Notes: generated by a model not told the origin, from the letters alone. Shown: positions 1 to 13,728, numbered from the stretch's first letter. The stretch is DNA of 64,000 nucleotides from Ligilactobacillus cholophilus (GCF_030389495.1 NZ_CP127832.1:248001-312000); one strand, 5' to 3'. Program-made: numbers and translations.

Positions 1-434
1 ATGGAGTTATATTTCATCGTGTAATTAAAGATTTTATGATTCAAGGGGGAGATCCAACAGGAACTGGAATGGGTGGTCAAAGTATTTGGAATAATTCATT
101 TGAAGATGAATTTTCAAATGAATTATTTAATTTAAGAGGAGCATTATCAATGGCTAATGCAGGACCTAACACAAATGGAAGCCAATTCTTTATAGTTCAA
201 AACGAAAATTTAGATCAAATGATGATTAAAGAAATGGAAGTAGCAAGTTATCCAGAAGAGATTATAAAAGAATATCAAAAGGGAGGTACTCCATGGTTAG
301 ATCATCGTCATACTGTATTTGGTCAAATTATTGCTGGATATGATGTATTAGACGAAATTGCTAAAGTTAAGACACTATCAAATGATAAGCCAGAAAAAGA
401 TGTTGTAATAAATAATATTCAAATTATAGAATAG
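1..434 (+). CDS. Peptidyl-prolyl cis-trans isomerase, cyclophilin type (5' partial)
   Basis: The gene enters from the left edge; the open frame is already cyclophilin at base 3 ([20 protein letters not shown]). The [14 protein letters not shown] block, the later GSQFFI motif and the HTVFGQI block hold the conserved active-site and binding residues of this family (Arg in FHRV, Gln in QGGD, Phe in FFI, His in the last block). The enzyme speeds prolyl-peptide isomerisation during protein folding, most likely in the cytoplasm, although the missing N-terminus means a signal peptide cannot be excluded. The stop is 8 bases before the next gene, so the two are probably co-transcribed. Confidence 0.93.
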   Translation, partial: GVIFHRVIKDFMIQGGDPTGTGMGGQSIWNNSFEDEFSNELFNLRGALSMANAGPNTNGSQFFIVQNENLDQMMIKEMEVASYPEEIIKEYQKGGTPWLDHRHTVFGQIIAGYDVLDEIAKVKTLSNDKPEKDVVINNIQIIE

Positions 435-442
435 GTGAGTAA

Positions 443-853
443 ATGGATTATCGTATTGGAATGATTTTATCTGGAAAAATTACAGGAATTCAACCTTATG
501 GTGCTTTTGTAATGTTGGATGATAAAACACAGGGCTTGATCCATATCTCAGAATTAAAGCATGGATATATAAGCGATATTGAAAATTGTTTAAAAATTGG
601 TCAATCTGTAAAAGTAATGATTATTGATATTGATGAATATACTAAAAAAATATCTTTATCATTAAGATGTATGGAAAAGCCATTTAATTTTAAATATAAT
701 CGTGATGAAATTGCACATCAATATAAAAAATACTGGAGTAATAAACATTTAAATATTGGTTTCGAGCCAATTAAAAATCATTTAGATTTTTGGATTAATG
801 AAGCTTTAAATGATATAGAAAAAAAAGATAAAAAAAATCTTGACCTTAACTAA
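443..853 (+). CDS. S1-domain RNA-binding protein (YugI/CvfD type)
   Basis: A 136-residue protein whose first 75 residues form one S1 RNA-binding fold (GMILSGKITGIQPYGAFVML, then GLIHISEL and KKISLSL). The rest is charged and ends in a Lys/Asp-rich tail. Single-S1 proteins of this size in Bacilli (B. subtilis YugI, pneumococcal CvfD) bind RNA or ribosomes and tune translation. A GGTGAG ribosome site lies just before the ATG, after the cyclophilin stop. The substrate RNA cannot be told from sequence. Confidence 0.85.
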   Translation: MDYRIGMILSGKITGIQPYGAFVMLDDKTQGLIHISELKHGYISDIENCLKIGQSVKVMIIDIDEYTKKISLSLRCMEKPFNFKYNRDEIAHQYKKYWSNKHLNIGFEPIKNHLDFWINEALNDIEKKDKKNLDLN

Positions 854-917
854 AAAATCAGATATTATAATAAACGTTGTTGAGTTACTTAATTCGTTTT
901 ACAAATGAAAAAAGTTC

Positions 918-946
918 TTGACAGGGTTTATTTTTTTCGATAAACT
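918..946 (+). promoter_or_regulatory. rrn promoter P1
   Basis: TTGACA (918-923), 17-bp spacer, TAAACT (941-946), preceded by an A-rich stretch and the phrase AAAGTTC seen before all the stable-RNA promoters in this window. It is the upstream member of a tandem pair driving the rRNA operon. Confidence 0.8.
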
Positions 947-989
947 TTTAAGAGTCGTAAATAAGTGATAAGAAAAAATAAAAAAGTTC

Positions 990-1017
990 TTGACATTTAT
1001 TTATAACATGTTAAAAT
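990..1017 (+). promoter_or_regulatory. rrn promoter P2
   Basis: TTGACA (990-995), 16-bp spacer, TAAAAT (1012-1017), about 150 bases before the mature 16S. A boxA-like phrase CTTTGAAAACTGAATA follows in the leader near 1053, and CTTTGAAAACTAGATA recurs in the 16S-23S spacer near 2805, as expected for rRNA antitermination. The rest of 854-1168 holds no gene. Confidence 0.8.
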
Positions 1018-1168
1018 GATAAATGTTGTCGCTAAGATAACAAATAGATGTAGATCTTTGAAAACTGAATATGTTTCGATGAACAAATGTGCAGGGCAAT
1101 TCATGAAAATGAATGCAAAAACATTTGCGAAGTCAATTCGCTAGTAAAATTTATGAGTCACAAAACTT

Positions 1169-2740
<1,572 letters not shown>

Positions 2741-2928
2741 AAAATACGGAAGCTGCACATTGTCGAAACTTATTCAGTTTTGAGAGATCTACTCTCAAGC
2801 TTGTTCTTTGAAAACTAGATAATAATTTATTTCTTAATAAACCGAGAACACCGCGTTTTTAAGAGTTTTAACAAGAATCAAAGTTCTTAATTCGCTAAAC
2901 TCATAAACCAACTGATCAAATCAGTTCA

Positions 2929-5840
<2,912 letters not shown>

Positions 5841-5917
5841 GTTAAAAAAGCGGTGAAGGTCAAAAGAATAAATTATTAGCTAGTTTTGAGAGAACAAGGT
5901 TTTCTCAAAAGCACAAA

Positions 5918-6035
5918 GTGCGGTGATGATGGCTTGAAGGATACACCTGTTTCCATTCCGAACACAGAAGTTAAGCTTCAAAACGCCGATAGTAGTTAGA
6001 GGAACGCCTCTTGCAAGGGTAGGAAGTCGCCGTGC
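5918..6035 (+). rRNA. rrf: 5S ribosomal RNA
   Basis: Contains the 5S hallmark CCGAACACAGAAGTTAAG and the GTAGGAAGTCGCCG 3' region. Its ends pair as helix I. It lies about 80 bases after the 23S and 6 bases before the first tRNA, so the tRNA run is an extension of the rRNA transcript. Confidence 0.95.
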
Positions 6036-6040
6036 TTAAT

Positions 6041-6113
6041 GGAGGATTAGCTCAGCTGGGAGAGCATCTGCCTTACAAGCAGGGGGTCACAGGTTCGAAC
6101 CCTGTATCCTCCA
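6041..6113 (+). tRNA. tRNA-Val(TAC)
   Basis: 73 nt; acceptor GGAGGAT/ATCCTCC, anticodon loop CTTACAA, T-loop TTCGAAC. CCA is not encoded. Confidence 0.95.
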
Positions 6114-6116
6114 TTT

Positions 6117-6189
6117 GAGTCGTTAGCTCAGTTGGTAGAGCATCTGACTTTTAATCAGAGGGTCGACAGTTCGAGCCTGTCACGACTCA
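6117..6189 (+). tRNA. tRNA-Lys(TTT)
   Basis: 73 nt; acceptor GAGTCGT/ACGACTC, anticodon loop CTTTTAA. CCA is not encoded. Confidence 0.95.
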
Positions 6190-6209
6190 TAAAAAAATAA
6201 AAAAAGTTC

Positions 6210-6238
6210 TTGACAAATCTAATTGATCAAGTTAAACT
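6210..6238 (+). promoter_or_regulatory. Internal tRNA-cluster promoter
   Basis: TTGACA (6210-6215), 17-bp spacer, TAAACT (6233-6238). The phrase AAAAAGTTCTTGACA before and over the -35 is the same as at rrn P2, so the tRNA run has its own stable-RNA promoter after the second tRNA. Confidence 0.8.
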
Positions 6239-6261
6239 ATAGTAGTTGTGTTAAGCAGCAC

Positions 6262-6334
6262 GCCGACTTAGCTCAGTTGGTAGAGCATCTGTCTTGTAAA
6301 CAGAGGGTCGGAGGTTCGAATCCTCTAGTCGGCA
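6262..6334 (+). tRNA. tRNA-Thr(TGT)
   Basis: 73 nt; acceptor GCCGACT/AGTCGGC, anticodon loop CTTGTAA. Confidence 0.95.
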
Positions 6335-6338
6335 TTAT

Positions 6339-6410
6339 GCGGAAGTAGTTCAGTGGTAGAACACCACCTTGCCATGGTGGGGGTCGCGGGTTCGAATCCC
6401 GTCTTCCGCT
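6339..6410 (+). tRNA. tRNA-Gly(GCC)
   Basis: 72 nt; acceptor GCGGAAG/CTTCCGC, anticodon loop TTGCCAT, discriminator T. Confidence 0.95.
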
Positions 6411-6421
6411 TGTATAAATTC

Positions 6422-6507
6422 GCCGGGGTGGCGGAACTGGCAGACGCACAGGACTTAAAATCCTGCGGTGAGTGATCACCGTACCGGTTCGATTCCGGTC
6501 CTCGGCA
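6422..6507 (+). tRNA. tRNA-Leu(TAA)
   Basis: 86 nt with the long variable arm of class II tRNAs; anticodon loop CTTAAAA. Confidence 0.95.
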
Positions 6508-6518
6508 TTTATATTTAT

Positions 6519-6592
6519 GCACCCATAGCGCAACTGGATAGAGTGTCTGACTACGAATCAGAAGGTTGTAGGTTCGACTCCTACTGGGTGCA
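6519..6592 (+). tRNA. tRNA-Arg(ACG)
   Basis: 74 nt; acceptor GCACCCA/TGGGTGC, anticodon loop CTACGAA. After A-to-I editing this tRNA would read the CGC codon that I take as the specifier of the argS T-box at the right end of the window. Confidence 0.95.
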
Positions 6593-6597
6593 TTTAT

Positions 6598-6671
6598 CGG
6601 GAAATAGCTCAGTTTGGTAGAGCACTTGGTTTGGGACCAAGGGGTCGCAGGTTCAAATCCTGTTTTCCCGA
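6598..6671 (+). tRNA. tRNA-Pro(TGG)
   Basis: 74 nt; acceptor CGGGAAA/TTTCCCG, anticodon loop TTTGGGA. Confidence 0.95.
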
Positions 6672-6699
6672 TAAGAGAATTAGTTCTCATATATTTTAT

Positions 6700-6773
6700 C
6701 GCGGTGTAGCTCAGCTGGCTAGAGCGTTCGGTTCATACCCGAGAGGTCGAGGGTTCGATCCCCCCTGCCGCGA
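6700..6773 (+). tRNA. tRNA-Met(CAT), elongator
   Basis: 74 nt; anticodon loop TTCATAC. C1 pairs with G72 and the anticodon stem lacks the three G-C pairs of an initiator, so this is the elongator; it resembles the Bacillus elongator Met tRNA. Confidence 0.88.
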
Positions 6774-6791
6774 TTGGATCATTAAGAACTT

Positions 6792-6865
6792 GGACCTTTA
6801 GCTCAGTTGGTTAGAGCAGACGGCTCATAACCGTCCGGTCGTAGGTTCGAGTCCTACAAGGTCCA
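6792..6865 (+). tRNA. tRNA-Ile2(CAT), lysidine-type
   Basis: 74 nt; anticodon loop CTCATAA. It has a CAT anticodon, but the body (acceptor GGACCTT/AAGGTCC) matches the minor Ile tRNA of Bacilli, whose C34 is changed to lysidine by TilS to read AUA. Assigned by recall of that family, so it could be mis-called Met. Confidence 0.75.
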
Positions 6866-6898
6866 TTAATAATTTTATTATTAACTTTCATCTCATTT

Positions 6899-6990
6899 GG
6901 AGGATTACCCAAGTCTGGCTGAAGGGAACGGTCTTGAAAACCGTCAGGTCGGGGCAACTCGGCGCGAGAGTTCGAATCTCTCATCCTCCT
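6899..6990 (+). tRNA. tRNA-Ser(TGA)
   Basis: 92 nt with a long variable arm; acceptor GGAGGAT/ATCCTCC, anticodon loop CTTGAAA. The base at the discriminator position is T, where G is usual for Ser. Confidence 0.93.
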
Positions 6991-6999
6991 TATAATTAT

Positions 7000-7073
<74 letters not shown>

Positions 7074-7077
7074 TTTT

Positions 7078-7152
7078 GGTCCGTTGGTCTAGTTGGTTTA
7101 GGACGCCTGCCTGTCACGCAGGAGATCACGGGTTCGAGTCCCGTACGGACCG
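7078..7152 (+). tRNA. tRNA-Asp(GTC), copy 1
   Basis: 75 nt; acceptor GGTCCGT/ACGGACC, anticodon loop CTGTCAC. Identical to the copy at 7678-7752. Confidence 0.95.
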
Positions 7153-7157
7153 TTTAT

Positions 7158-7230
7158 GGCTCGGTAGCTCAGTCGGTAGAGCAAAGGATTGAAGCTCCTT
7201 GTGTCGGCAGTTCGATTCTGTCCCGCGCCA
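7158..7230 (+). tRNA. tRNA-Phe(GAA)
   Basis: 73 nt; anticodon loop TTGAAGC. The acceptor halves GGCTCGG and CCGCGCC leave a T-C mismatch at pair 4-69, where CCGAGCC would pair fully. Confidence 0.92.
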
Positions 7231-7244
7231 TTAAAACTAAATAT

Positions 7245-7315
7245 GCGGGTATAGTTTAGTGGTAAAACCACAGCCTTCCAAGCTGTTGTCGCGAGTTCGA
7301 TTCTCGTTACCCGCT
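7245..7315 (+). tRNA. tRNA-Gly(TCC)
   Basis: 71 nt; acceptor GCGGGTA/TACCCGC, anticodon loop CTTCCAA. Confidence 0.95.
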
Positions 7316-7320
7316 TATAT

Positions 7321-7395
<75 letters not shown>

Positions 7396-7398
7396 TTT

Positions 7399-7486
7399 GG
7401 AGAAGTACTCAAGTGGCTGAAGAGGCGCCCCTGCTAAGGGTGTAGGTCGGTAACACGGCGCGAGGGTTCAAATCCCTCCTTCTCCG
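7399..7486 (+). tRNA. tRNA-Ser(GCT)
   Basis: 88 nt with a long variable arm; acceptor GGAGAAG/CTTCTCC, anticodon loop CTGCTAA, discriminator G. Confidence 0.95.
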
Positions 7487-7501
7487 TTTTGATTCTTCTA
7501 T

Positions 7502-7573
7502 GACCCGTTGGTCAAGTGGTTAAGACACCGCCCTTTCACGGCGGTAACATGGGTTCAAATCCCGTACGGGTCA
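7502..7573 (+). tRNA. tRNA-Glu(TTC)
   Basis: 72 nt; acceptor GACCCGT/ACGGGTC, anticodon loop CTTTCAC. Confidence 0.95.
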
Positions 7574-7599
7574 TTTAAATAAATATTTCTCGTAATTAT

Positions 7600-7673
<74 letters not shown>

Positions 7674-7677
7674 TTTT

Positions 7678-7752
7678 GGTCCGTTGGTCTAGTTGGTTTA
7701 GGACGCCTGCCTGTCACGCAGGAGATCACGGGTTCGAGTCCCGTACGGACCG
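7678..7752 (+). tRNA. tRNA-Asp(GTC), copy 2
   Basis: Identical to 7078-7152; last gene of the rRNA/tRNA unit. Confidence 0.95.
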
Positions 7753-7766
7753 TTGTGACTTATAAT

Positions 7767-7793
7767 GCATCGCCTTGAGCGGTGTTTTTTTTT
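7767..7793 (+). terminator. Terminator of the rRNA-tRNA operon
   Basis: Stem CATCGC/GCGGTG around CTTGA, followed by a nine-T run. Confidence 0.85.
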
Positions 7794-7803
7794 GGTTAAG
7801 TTT

Positions 7804-7844
7804 AAGTCAATAATCTTTTAAAATAAGTCAATAATCTTTTAAAA
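7804..7844 (+). repeat. Two tandem copies of AAGTCAATAATCTTTTAAA
   Basis: A 19-bp phrase occurs twice in direct orientation upstream of the autolysin promoter; the second copy runs into a palindromic TCTTTTAAAAGA. This could be a regulator site, but no known box is recognised. Confidence 0.6.
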
Positions 7845-7888
7845 GATTATATAATTATGTAAATTTATTCAAATTCTATTAAAATATT

Positions 7889-7918
7889 TTGACTTTTTAG
7901 TGTAATTAAGGGTATATA
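7889..7918 (+). promoter_or_regulatory. Promoter of the LysM autolysin gene
   Basis: TTGACT (7889-7894), 18-bp spacer, TATATA (7913-7918), ahead of GAGGT (7944-7948) and the ATG at 7955. Confidence 0.65.
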
Positions 7919-7954
7919 TAAAGTAGGAATTTATAATTATATAGAGGTAAAAAA

Positions 7955-10309
7955 ATGCGTAATAGAAAAGACAGAATTGCTAGTAAAAGAAAACTAGAAC
8001 ATATGCAAAAAATGAAAAATGTAAAAAAAGCAACAACAGCTTTAGGTACATCATTAATGGTAGGAACTGCAGGTTTTCTATTAAATAATAAAGAAGTTCA
8101 TGCTGATTCTACATTGCAAATGAACGATAAATCACAATCATCTAGTGATAAAGTAAGTTCTAGTAGTTCATCAGAAACAACAAATGTTTCTTCAAGTGCA
8201 GCTGGAGCACGAGTTACTGGTGAAGTTATTTATTCTTCTAGTTCATCAGATGATCAAACAAGCTCATCATCAAGTTCATCATCAAATGTTGAGAATGCAT
8301 CAAGTTCATCATCAAGTAGCATAGTTAGCTCAAGTTCTTCTGCGGTTGAATCTAGTTCAAATTCATCAAGTAGCGAAGTAAGTTCATCAAGTAGTACAGT
8401 GAGCTCTAGTAGCAGTTCAAAAGATAGTGAATCTTCAAGTATTCAAAGTAGTGAAGTTTCCTCAAGTGAAATAAAAGATGATAATACTACTGATTCTTCA
8501 AGTTCAAATAATGAATCATCATCAAGTAGTATTTCTTCAGTGAATACTACTTCAGCACAATCTACAAGTGATAAAGAAACAGAAAATACTAATCAAGTAC
8601 AAACTCGAGAACAATTAAATTCTGTATCAACACTTTCATATCCTGGAAACGTCCAAAACTTCTTGAATACAATTGGCCCAGTTGCTCAACAAGTTGCACA
8701 AGAAAATGGAATCTATGCTTCACTCATGATTGCTCAAGCAGCATTAGAAAGTGGATGGGGAAGTAGTGCATTAAGTACTCAAGGTCATAATTTATTTGGT
8801 GTCAAATGGAATGGAACCGGAAATTATATAATTATGAAAACACAAGAGTATATCAATGGTAAGTGGTATACAGTTGATGCAAAATTTCAAAAATATGATA
8901 GTTATTATGATTCATTAACTGCATATGCAAAATTGATTACATCACGTTTCCCTAATTCTACACGTGCAAAAGCTGCTACTCCACAAATTGCTGCAGCTAA
9001 TTTGCGCAACGGTGTTTATGGTACTTATGCTACTGACCCTAACTATGCTAATACATTATGTCGTTTGATGAGCGAGTATAATTTAACTAAATATGATGTG
9101 TATAGTGGTAATTCTAACAACCAGAATAATCAAAATTCTAACGCTTCTAACAGTAACCAAAATGAAAATAATTCAAGTACTGGAAGTGGAAATCAAGTTC
9201 CTGATACATATACAGTAAAATCAGGCGATTCACTATGGGGAATTTCACAAAAATTTGGTACATCTGTTAATCAATTAAAACAATTAAATAATTTAAGTTC
9301 AAATGTTATTTACGTTGGACAAGTGTTAAAGATTAAAGAAAAAACACAATCTACAACTACTTCAAATAGTAGTAGTAAAACATATACGGTTAAATCAGGC
9401 GACTCATTGTGGTCAATTGCAAATAATCACAATACAAGTGTAAGTAACTTAAAATCAATCAATAATTTAAAGTCTGATACTATTTATGTTGGTCAAGTAC
9501 TTAAGCTAACAAAAGAAACAACATCAAATAATCAACAAAATAGTAATAATAATAGTCAATCTTCTAGTGATGTTTACTATACAGTAAAATCAGGTGATTC
9601 ATTATGGAAGATTGCTACTAGCCATGATACTACTGTTAATGATCTCAAGAGTATTAATAAATTAAGTTCAAATACTATTTATGTTGGTCAAAAATTGAAA
9701 ATTAAAGAGGGCAAAAATAATCAAAGTTCTTCACAAAATCAATCATCAACATCAACTTCACAATCATCAAGTGTGAAAACATATACAGTAAAATCAGGTG
9801 ATACATTGTGGGGAATTGCAAATAAAAATAATACAAGTGTAAGTTCAATTAAAGAAAAGAATAATTTGAAGTCTGATAACATTTATGTTGGTCAAGTACT
9901 TACTATTAGTGGAAATAAGACTAGCGGAAGTACAACAAATAAAAATCAATCTTCAAGTCAACAACAATCATCAAGCTCTTCACAAACATATACAGTAAAA
10001 TCAGGTGATTCATTATGGTCAATTGCAAATAATCATGATATGACTGTTTCGCAATTAAAACAAAATAATAATTTGAGTAATGATGTAATTTATGTTGGTC
10101 AAAAATTAAATGTAGGCAAAAAATCAACTTCAACGTCAACTTCAAATAAGAATCAAAGTTCATCTTCTGCAAAATCATACACAGTAAAATCAGGTGATTC
10201 GCTTTGGAAGATTGCTTCTTCAAATGGACTTACAGTAAATCAATTAAAATCTATGAATAATCTAAATTCAGATTTAATTTATGTAGGACAACAATTAAAA
10301 TTAAAATAA
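7955..10309 (+). CDS. Secreted Ser-rich N-acetylglucosaminidase with six LysM repeats
   Basis: 784 residues. A long signal peptide ends near VHADS (residue 51). Residues 55-215 are a low-complexity Ser tract, probably a wall-spanning and perhaps glycosylated linker. A GH73-type glucosaminidase domain follows (about 225-380) with AQAALESGWGSSAL, whose Glu is the likely catalytic acid, and NLFGVKWNG. Six LysM modules follow, each opening YTVKSGDSLW and closing near IYVGQ, separated by Ser/Asn linkers. It would bind peptidoglycan through LysM and cut glycan strands for daughter-cell separation or wall turnover. It is monocistronic, with its own promoter, and sits before the leuS leader. Confidence 0.93.
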   Translation: MRNRKDRIASKRKLEHMQKMKNVKKATTALGTSLMVGTAGFLLNNKEVHADSTLQMNDKSQSSSDKVSSSSSSETTNVSSSAAGARVTGEVIYSSSSSDDQTSSSSSSSSNVENASSSSSSSIVSSSSSAVESSSNSSSSEVSSSSSTVSSSSSSKDSESSSIQSSEVSSSEIKDDNTTDSSSSNNESSSSSISSVNTTSAQSTSDKETENTNQVQTREQLNSVSTLSYPGNVQNFLNTIGPVAQQVAQENGIYASLMIAQAALESGWGSSALSTQGHNLFGVKWNGTGNYIIMKTQEYINGKWYTVDAKFQKYDSYYDSLTAYAKLITSRFPNSTRAKAATPQIAAANLRNGVYGTYATDPNYANTLCRLMSEYNLTKYDVYSGNSNNQNNQNSNASNSNQNENNSSTGSGNQVPDTYTVKSGDSLWGISQKFGTSVNQLKQLNNLSSNVIYVGQVLKIKEKTQSTTTSNSSSKTYTVKSGDSLWSIANNHNTSVSNLKSINNLKSDTIYVGQVLKLTKETTSNNQQNSNNNSQSSSDVYYTVKSGDSLWKIATSHDTTVNDLKSINKLSSNTIYVGQKLKIKEGKNNQSSSQNQSSTSTSQSSSVKTYTVKSGDTLWGIANKNNTSVSSIKEKNNLKSDNIYVGQVLTISGNKTSGSTTNKNQSSSQQQSSSSSQTYTVKSGDSLWSIANNHDMTVSQLKQNNNLSNDVIYVGQKLNVGKKSTSTSTSNKNQSSSSAKSYTVKSGDSLWKIASSNGLTVNQLKSMNNLNSDLIYVGQQLKLK

Positions 10310-10314
10310 TTGAA

Positions 10315-10343
10315 TTGAAAGATAATCTAGTTTATGATAAAAT
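10315..10343 (+). promoter_or_regulatory. leuS promoter
   Basis: TTGAAA (10315-10320), 17-bp spacer, TAAAAT (10338-10343), just before the T-box leader. Confidence 0.6.
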
Positions 10344-10371
10344 TCTAGTTAATATTTAACGTGGAAAAGGA

Positions 10372-10602
10372 TTAGTAGAATAGTTGGTACCTTATTTCAG
10401 AGAGGGCATGTTCGGTGAAAATGTCTAGGGAGATTATTCGAACTCACCTTTATTTTATCTTTATTTGAAATTTTTTAGAGTAGGATAAAGCGTGTTAGAT
10501 CGTTATCTCTAATTAAGTGCTGATTTTAGAGTCAGAAAATAGGTGGTACCGCGATTTTTTCGTCCTATTCAAGTTTTTATACTTGGATAGGATTTTTTTT
10601 AC
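10372..10602 (+). promoter_or_regulatory. T-box leader (Leu) of leuS
   Basis: Stem I elements AGAGAGGG are followed by the specifier CTC (10443-10445) in the context GAACTCACC. The T-box AGGTGGTACCGCG is at 10541-10553. The terminator hairpin formed by GTCCTATTCAAG and CTTGGATAGGAT is followed by eight T's. Uncharged tRNA-Leu pairing at the specifier and at the T-box would favour the antiterminator and raise LeuRS when leucine is short. Confidence 0.93.
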
Positions 10603-10632
10603 GTTAAAAATTTTTTACAAGGAGAAATTAAA

Positions 10633-13047
10633 ATGTCATACGATCACAAAAAAATCGAACAAAAGTGGCAAAATTATTGGGATGAACATAAGACGTTCAA
10701 GACAACTGAAGATCCTAAAAAAGAAAAATATTATGCAATGGATATGTTTCCATATCCATCTGGACAAGGATTACATGTTGGACATCCAGAAGGGTATACT
10801 GCAACAGATATAATTTCGAGAATGAAGCGTATGCAAGGATACAATGTATTACACCCAATGGGGTGGGATGCATTTGGACTACCTGCAGAACAATATGCTT
10901 TGAAGACAGGAAATTCTCCTCGTGAATTTACACAGAAGAATATAAATAATTTTCGTCGTCAAATTAAATCTTTAGGACTTTCATATGACTGGGATCGTGA
11001 AATTAATACAAGTGATCCATCATATTATAAATGGACTCAATGGATTTTTGAACAACTCTATAAAAAAGGACTTGCTTATGAAGCTGAAGTTCCTGTTAAT
11101 TGGTCACCTGACTTAGGAACTGTTGTAGCAAATGAAGAAATAATTGATGGAAAGACAAAACGTGGCGGTTTTCCAGTTATTCGAAAACCAATGAAACAAT
11201 GGATGCTAAAGATTACTGCGTATGCTGATCGTTTAATTGATGATTTAGATGACTTAGATTGGCCAGAAGCTATTAAGGAACAACAACGTAATTGGATTGG
11301 ACGTTCAATTGGCGCAGCGGTAGACTTTAAAATTGATAATTTAGAAAATGAAAAGATAGAAGTCTTTACTACACGTCCTGATACAATTTTCGGTGTATCT
11401 GTTTTAGTGTTAGCTCCAGAACATGAATTAGTAAAAAAATTGACTACTGCATCTCAAAAAGAAAAAGTAAATAATTATCTTGAAGAAGTTTCTCATAAGT
11501 CAGATTTAGAGAGAACGGACTTGGCCAAAAATAAGACAGGTGTATTTACTGGAAGTTATGCTATCAATCCTGTAAATGGTGAAAAGATTCAAATTTGGGT
11601 TGCTGATTATGTTCTTTCTACATATGGTACAGGAGCAATTATGGTTGTTCCTGCTCATGATGAACGTGATTATGAGTTTGCTAAGAAATTTGATTTACCA
11701 ATTAAACCTGTAATTAAAGGTGGAAATATTGAAGAAGAACCTTATACAGGCGAAGGAATTCATATCAATTCAGAATTCTTAAATGGTATGAATAAATCAG
11801 ATGCAATTAGTGCAATGATTGACTGGCTAGAAAACAATAAAGTGGGACATAAACAAGTAAATTACAGATTACGTGATTGGTTATTCTCTAGACAACGTTA
11901 TTGGGGTGAACCAATTCCTGTAATCCATTGGGAAGATGGAGAAACTACTTTAGTTCCTGAAGATGAATTACCATTGAAGTTACCAAAAACAAATGATATT
12001 CGTCCTTCTGGCACAGGTGAGAGTCCATTAGCAAACCTTGATGATTGGGTAAACGTTGTTGATGAAAATGGACGTAAAGGTAAGCGTGAAACAAATACAA
12101 TGCCACAATGGGCAGGAAGTTCTTGGTACTTCTTACGTTATGTAGATCCACATAATGAAGAAGCACTTGCTGACTATAATAAATTAAAAGAATGGATGCC
12201 AGTTGATCTTTATGTAGGTGGAGCTGAACATGCTGTACTTCATTTATTATACGCACGTTTTTGGCATAAATTCTTGTATGATTTAGGTGTAGTTCCTACA
12301 AAGGAACCATTCCAACGTTTAGTTAACCAAGGAATGATTCTTGGAGAAAACCACGAAAAGATGTCTAAATCAAAAGGAAATGTAATTAATCCAGATGAAA
12401 TTGTTGAAAAATATGGTGCAGATACACTAAGAGTATACGAAATGTTTATGGGACCTTTAGAAGCATCTAAACCATGGACAGAAGATGGATTAAATGGTGC
12501 AAATAAATTTGTTAATAGAATCTGGAATTTATTAATTGACGAAAATGACGAATTAAGAGATCGTGTAACAACTGTAAATGATGGAAAATTAGATAAAATT
12601 TATAACCAAACAGTTAAGAAAGTTACAGAAGATTATGAAGATTTGCATTTTAACACAGCTATCTCTCAACTTATGGTTTTCGTTAACGAATGTTATAAGG
12701 TAGATGCATTACCATTAGAATATGTAGAAGGTTTTGTAAAACTAATCGCACCTGTAATGCCTCATATTGCTGAAGAATTATGGACAAAATTGGGACATGT
12801 TGGAACTATTTCATATGCAAAATGGCCTACATACGATGAAAGCAAATTAGTTGAAAAATCTGTCGAAATTGTAATTCAAATAAATGGAAAAATTCGTCAA
12901 CGCTTAGTAGTAAGTAAAGATGCAACTAAAGAAGAGATTGAAAAACAAGCATTAGACGATGCAAAAGTTAAAGAAGAACTTCAAGGGAAAACAATTAGAA
13001 AAGTAATTGTAGTACCTGGTAAATTAGTTAATATTGTTGCTAATTAA
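10633..13047 (+). CDS. leuS: Leucyl-tRNA synthetase
   Basis: 804 residues, full length for bacterial LeuRS. The class I signature [12 protein letters not shown] is near residue 40 and KMSKSKGN near residue 577. The CP1 editing domain is present ([11 protein letters not shown]). It charges tRNA-Leu with leucine in the cytoplasm and hydrolyses mischarged products. GGAG precedes the ATG; the gene follows a Leu T-box and ends at a strong hairpin, so it is a single-gene unit. Confidence 0.98.
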   Translation: MSYDHKKIEQKWQNYWDEHKTFKTTEDPKKEKYYAMDMFPYPSGQGLHVGHPEGYTATDIISRMKRMQGYNVLHPMGWDAFGLPAEQYALKTGNSPREFTQKNINNFRRQIKSLGLSYDWDREINTSDPSYYKWTQWIFEQLYKKGLAYEAEVPVNWSPDLGTVVANEEIIDGKTKRGGFPVIRKPMKQWMLKITAYADRLIDDLDDLDWPEAIKEQQRNWIGRSIGAAVDFKIDNLENEKIEVFTTRPDTIFGVSVLVLAPEHELVKKLTTASQKEKVNNYLEEVSHKSDLERTDLAKNKTGVFTGSYAINPVNGEKIQIWVADYVLSTYGTGAIMVVPAHDERDYEFAKKFDLPIKPVIKGGNIEEEPYTGEGIHINSEFLNGMNKSDAISAMIDWLENNKVGHKQVNYRLRDWLFSRQRYWGEPIPVIHWEDGETTLVPEDELPLKLPKTNDIRPSGTGESPLANLDDWVNVVDENGRKGKRETNTMPQWAGSSWYFLRYVDPHNEEALADYNKLKEWMPVDLYVGGAEHAVLHLLYARFWHKFLYDLGVVPTKEPFQRLVNQGMILGENHEKMSKSKGNVINPDEIVEKYGADTLRVYEMFMGPLEASKPWTEDGLNGANKFVNRIWNLLIDENDELRDRVTTVNDGKLDKIYNQTVKKVTEDYEDLHFNTAISQLMVFVNECYKVDALPLEYVEGFVKLIAPVMPHIAEELWTKLGHVGTISYAKWPTYDESKLVEKSVEIVIQINGKIRQRLVVSKDATKEEIEKQALDDAKVKEELQGKTIRKVIVVPGKLVNIVAN

Positions 13048-13080
13048 CAAAAAATTTAATTCTCTGTAGCGGAGATTAAT

Positions 13081-13109
13081 AAATATCCTATCTTTAAGAT
13101 AGGATATTT
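13081..13109. terminator. leuS terminator (bidirectional hairpin)
   Basis: 12-bp perfect stem AAATATCCTATC/GATAGGATATTT with loop TTTAA. Confidence 0.8.
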
Positions 13110-13134
13110 ATTTTATTTATAGTTATAATGATAT

Positions 13135-13171
13135 AAAAAATGCACAGGAATAATGTTCCTGTGCATTTTTT
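13135..13171. terminator. Terminator between convergent genes
   Basis: TGCACAGGAA/TTCCTGTGCA stem flanked by A and T runs, usable in both directions. It serves the leftward gene at 13186-13728. Confidence 0.85.
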
Positions 13172-13185
13172 AATCATAATTATTA

Positions 13186-13728
13186 TTAATATAATTCAAC
13201 AACATACTTACCATTGTCATTAATTACTTTATAGTTATTGCAAGAATTATTAGCAATGCATTGTTTTCCATAATTAATGGCTGTTTGAAGATCATTAAAT
13301 GTAGCATTATTTCCTACATTTTCTGAAGTATTAGTGGTATTAGTTTTAGAAGATATATCTGTGTTTTGATTTTGTTGAGTATCTGAATTTATAACAGAGT
13401 TTTGATTTTCAAAATCATCTGTATTTGAAGTTACATCTTCATTATTTTGAATTGATGATTCAGAAGAGTCAGAATCACTTGAGTTTTCCTGTGATGAATA
13501 TTTATCTTTATTACCCTTACTTGTAATTTCAGTTTCACTGACTGAATCAGATTCACTTGCAGCTTTATTATGAGAAGAATTTGATGATGATACTATTATA
13601 TATAAACCTAATAATAAAGCGATGCATACCGCAATAATAAGTAGAATCCTTTTGCCTTTATTATTTCCATTATTGTTATTACTGTGATATTTAGACATTC
13701 TTGAATAATCTGAATTATTTTTCTTCAA
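13186..13728 (-). CDS. Membrane-anchored Ser/Asn-rich protein, unknown function
   Basis: 180 residues. A short basic N-terminus is followed by one transmembrane helix (about residues 28-47, ILLIIAVCIALLLGLYIIV). A Ser/Asp/Asn-rich stalk (50-140) comes next, then a compact C-terminal segment with two Cys (GKQCIANNSCNNYK) that could form a disulfide outside the cell. The topology suggests an extracellular tip on a flexible stalk. Family not recognised. It has its own terminator at 13135-13171. Confidence 0.7.
   Translation of the reverse strand: MKKNNSDYSRMSKYHSNNNNGNNKGKRILLIIAVCIALLLGLYIIVSSSNSSHNKAASESDSVSETEITSKGNKDKYSSQENSSDSDSSESSIQNNEDVTSNTDDFENQNSVINSDTQQNQNTDISSKTNTTNTSENVGNNATFNDLQTAINYGKQCIANNSCNNYKVINDNGKYVVELY

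Noticed and set aside
6273-6690. Two minus-strand ORFs over the tRNA cluster
   Set aside because: They are antisense to six tRNA genes; the repeated FEPAT-like phrases come from the conserved T-arm sequence GGTTCGAATCC.
9180-10300. Regularly spaced DNA repeats, at first CRISPR-like
   Set aside because: They encode six LysM domains in one open frame, with unequal spacing and no cas genes. No CRISPR array was seen in the window.
10517-10813. 98-codon ORF overlapping the T-box and leuS start
   Set aside because: Out of frame with leuS, spans the leader terminator, and shows no domain.
13186-13728. Possible bacteriocin or competence peptide role for the small secreted-looking protein
   Set aside because: It is 180 residues with a membrane anchor and no double-glycine leader or export genes nearby.
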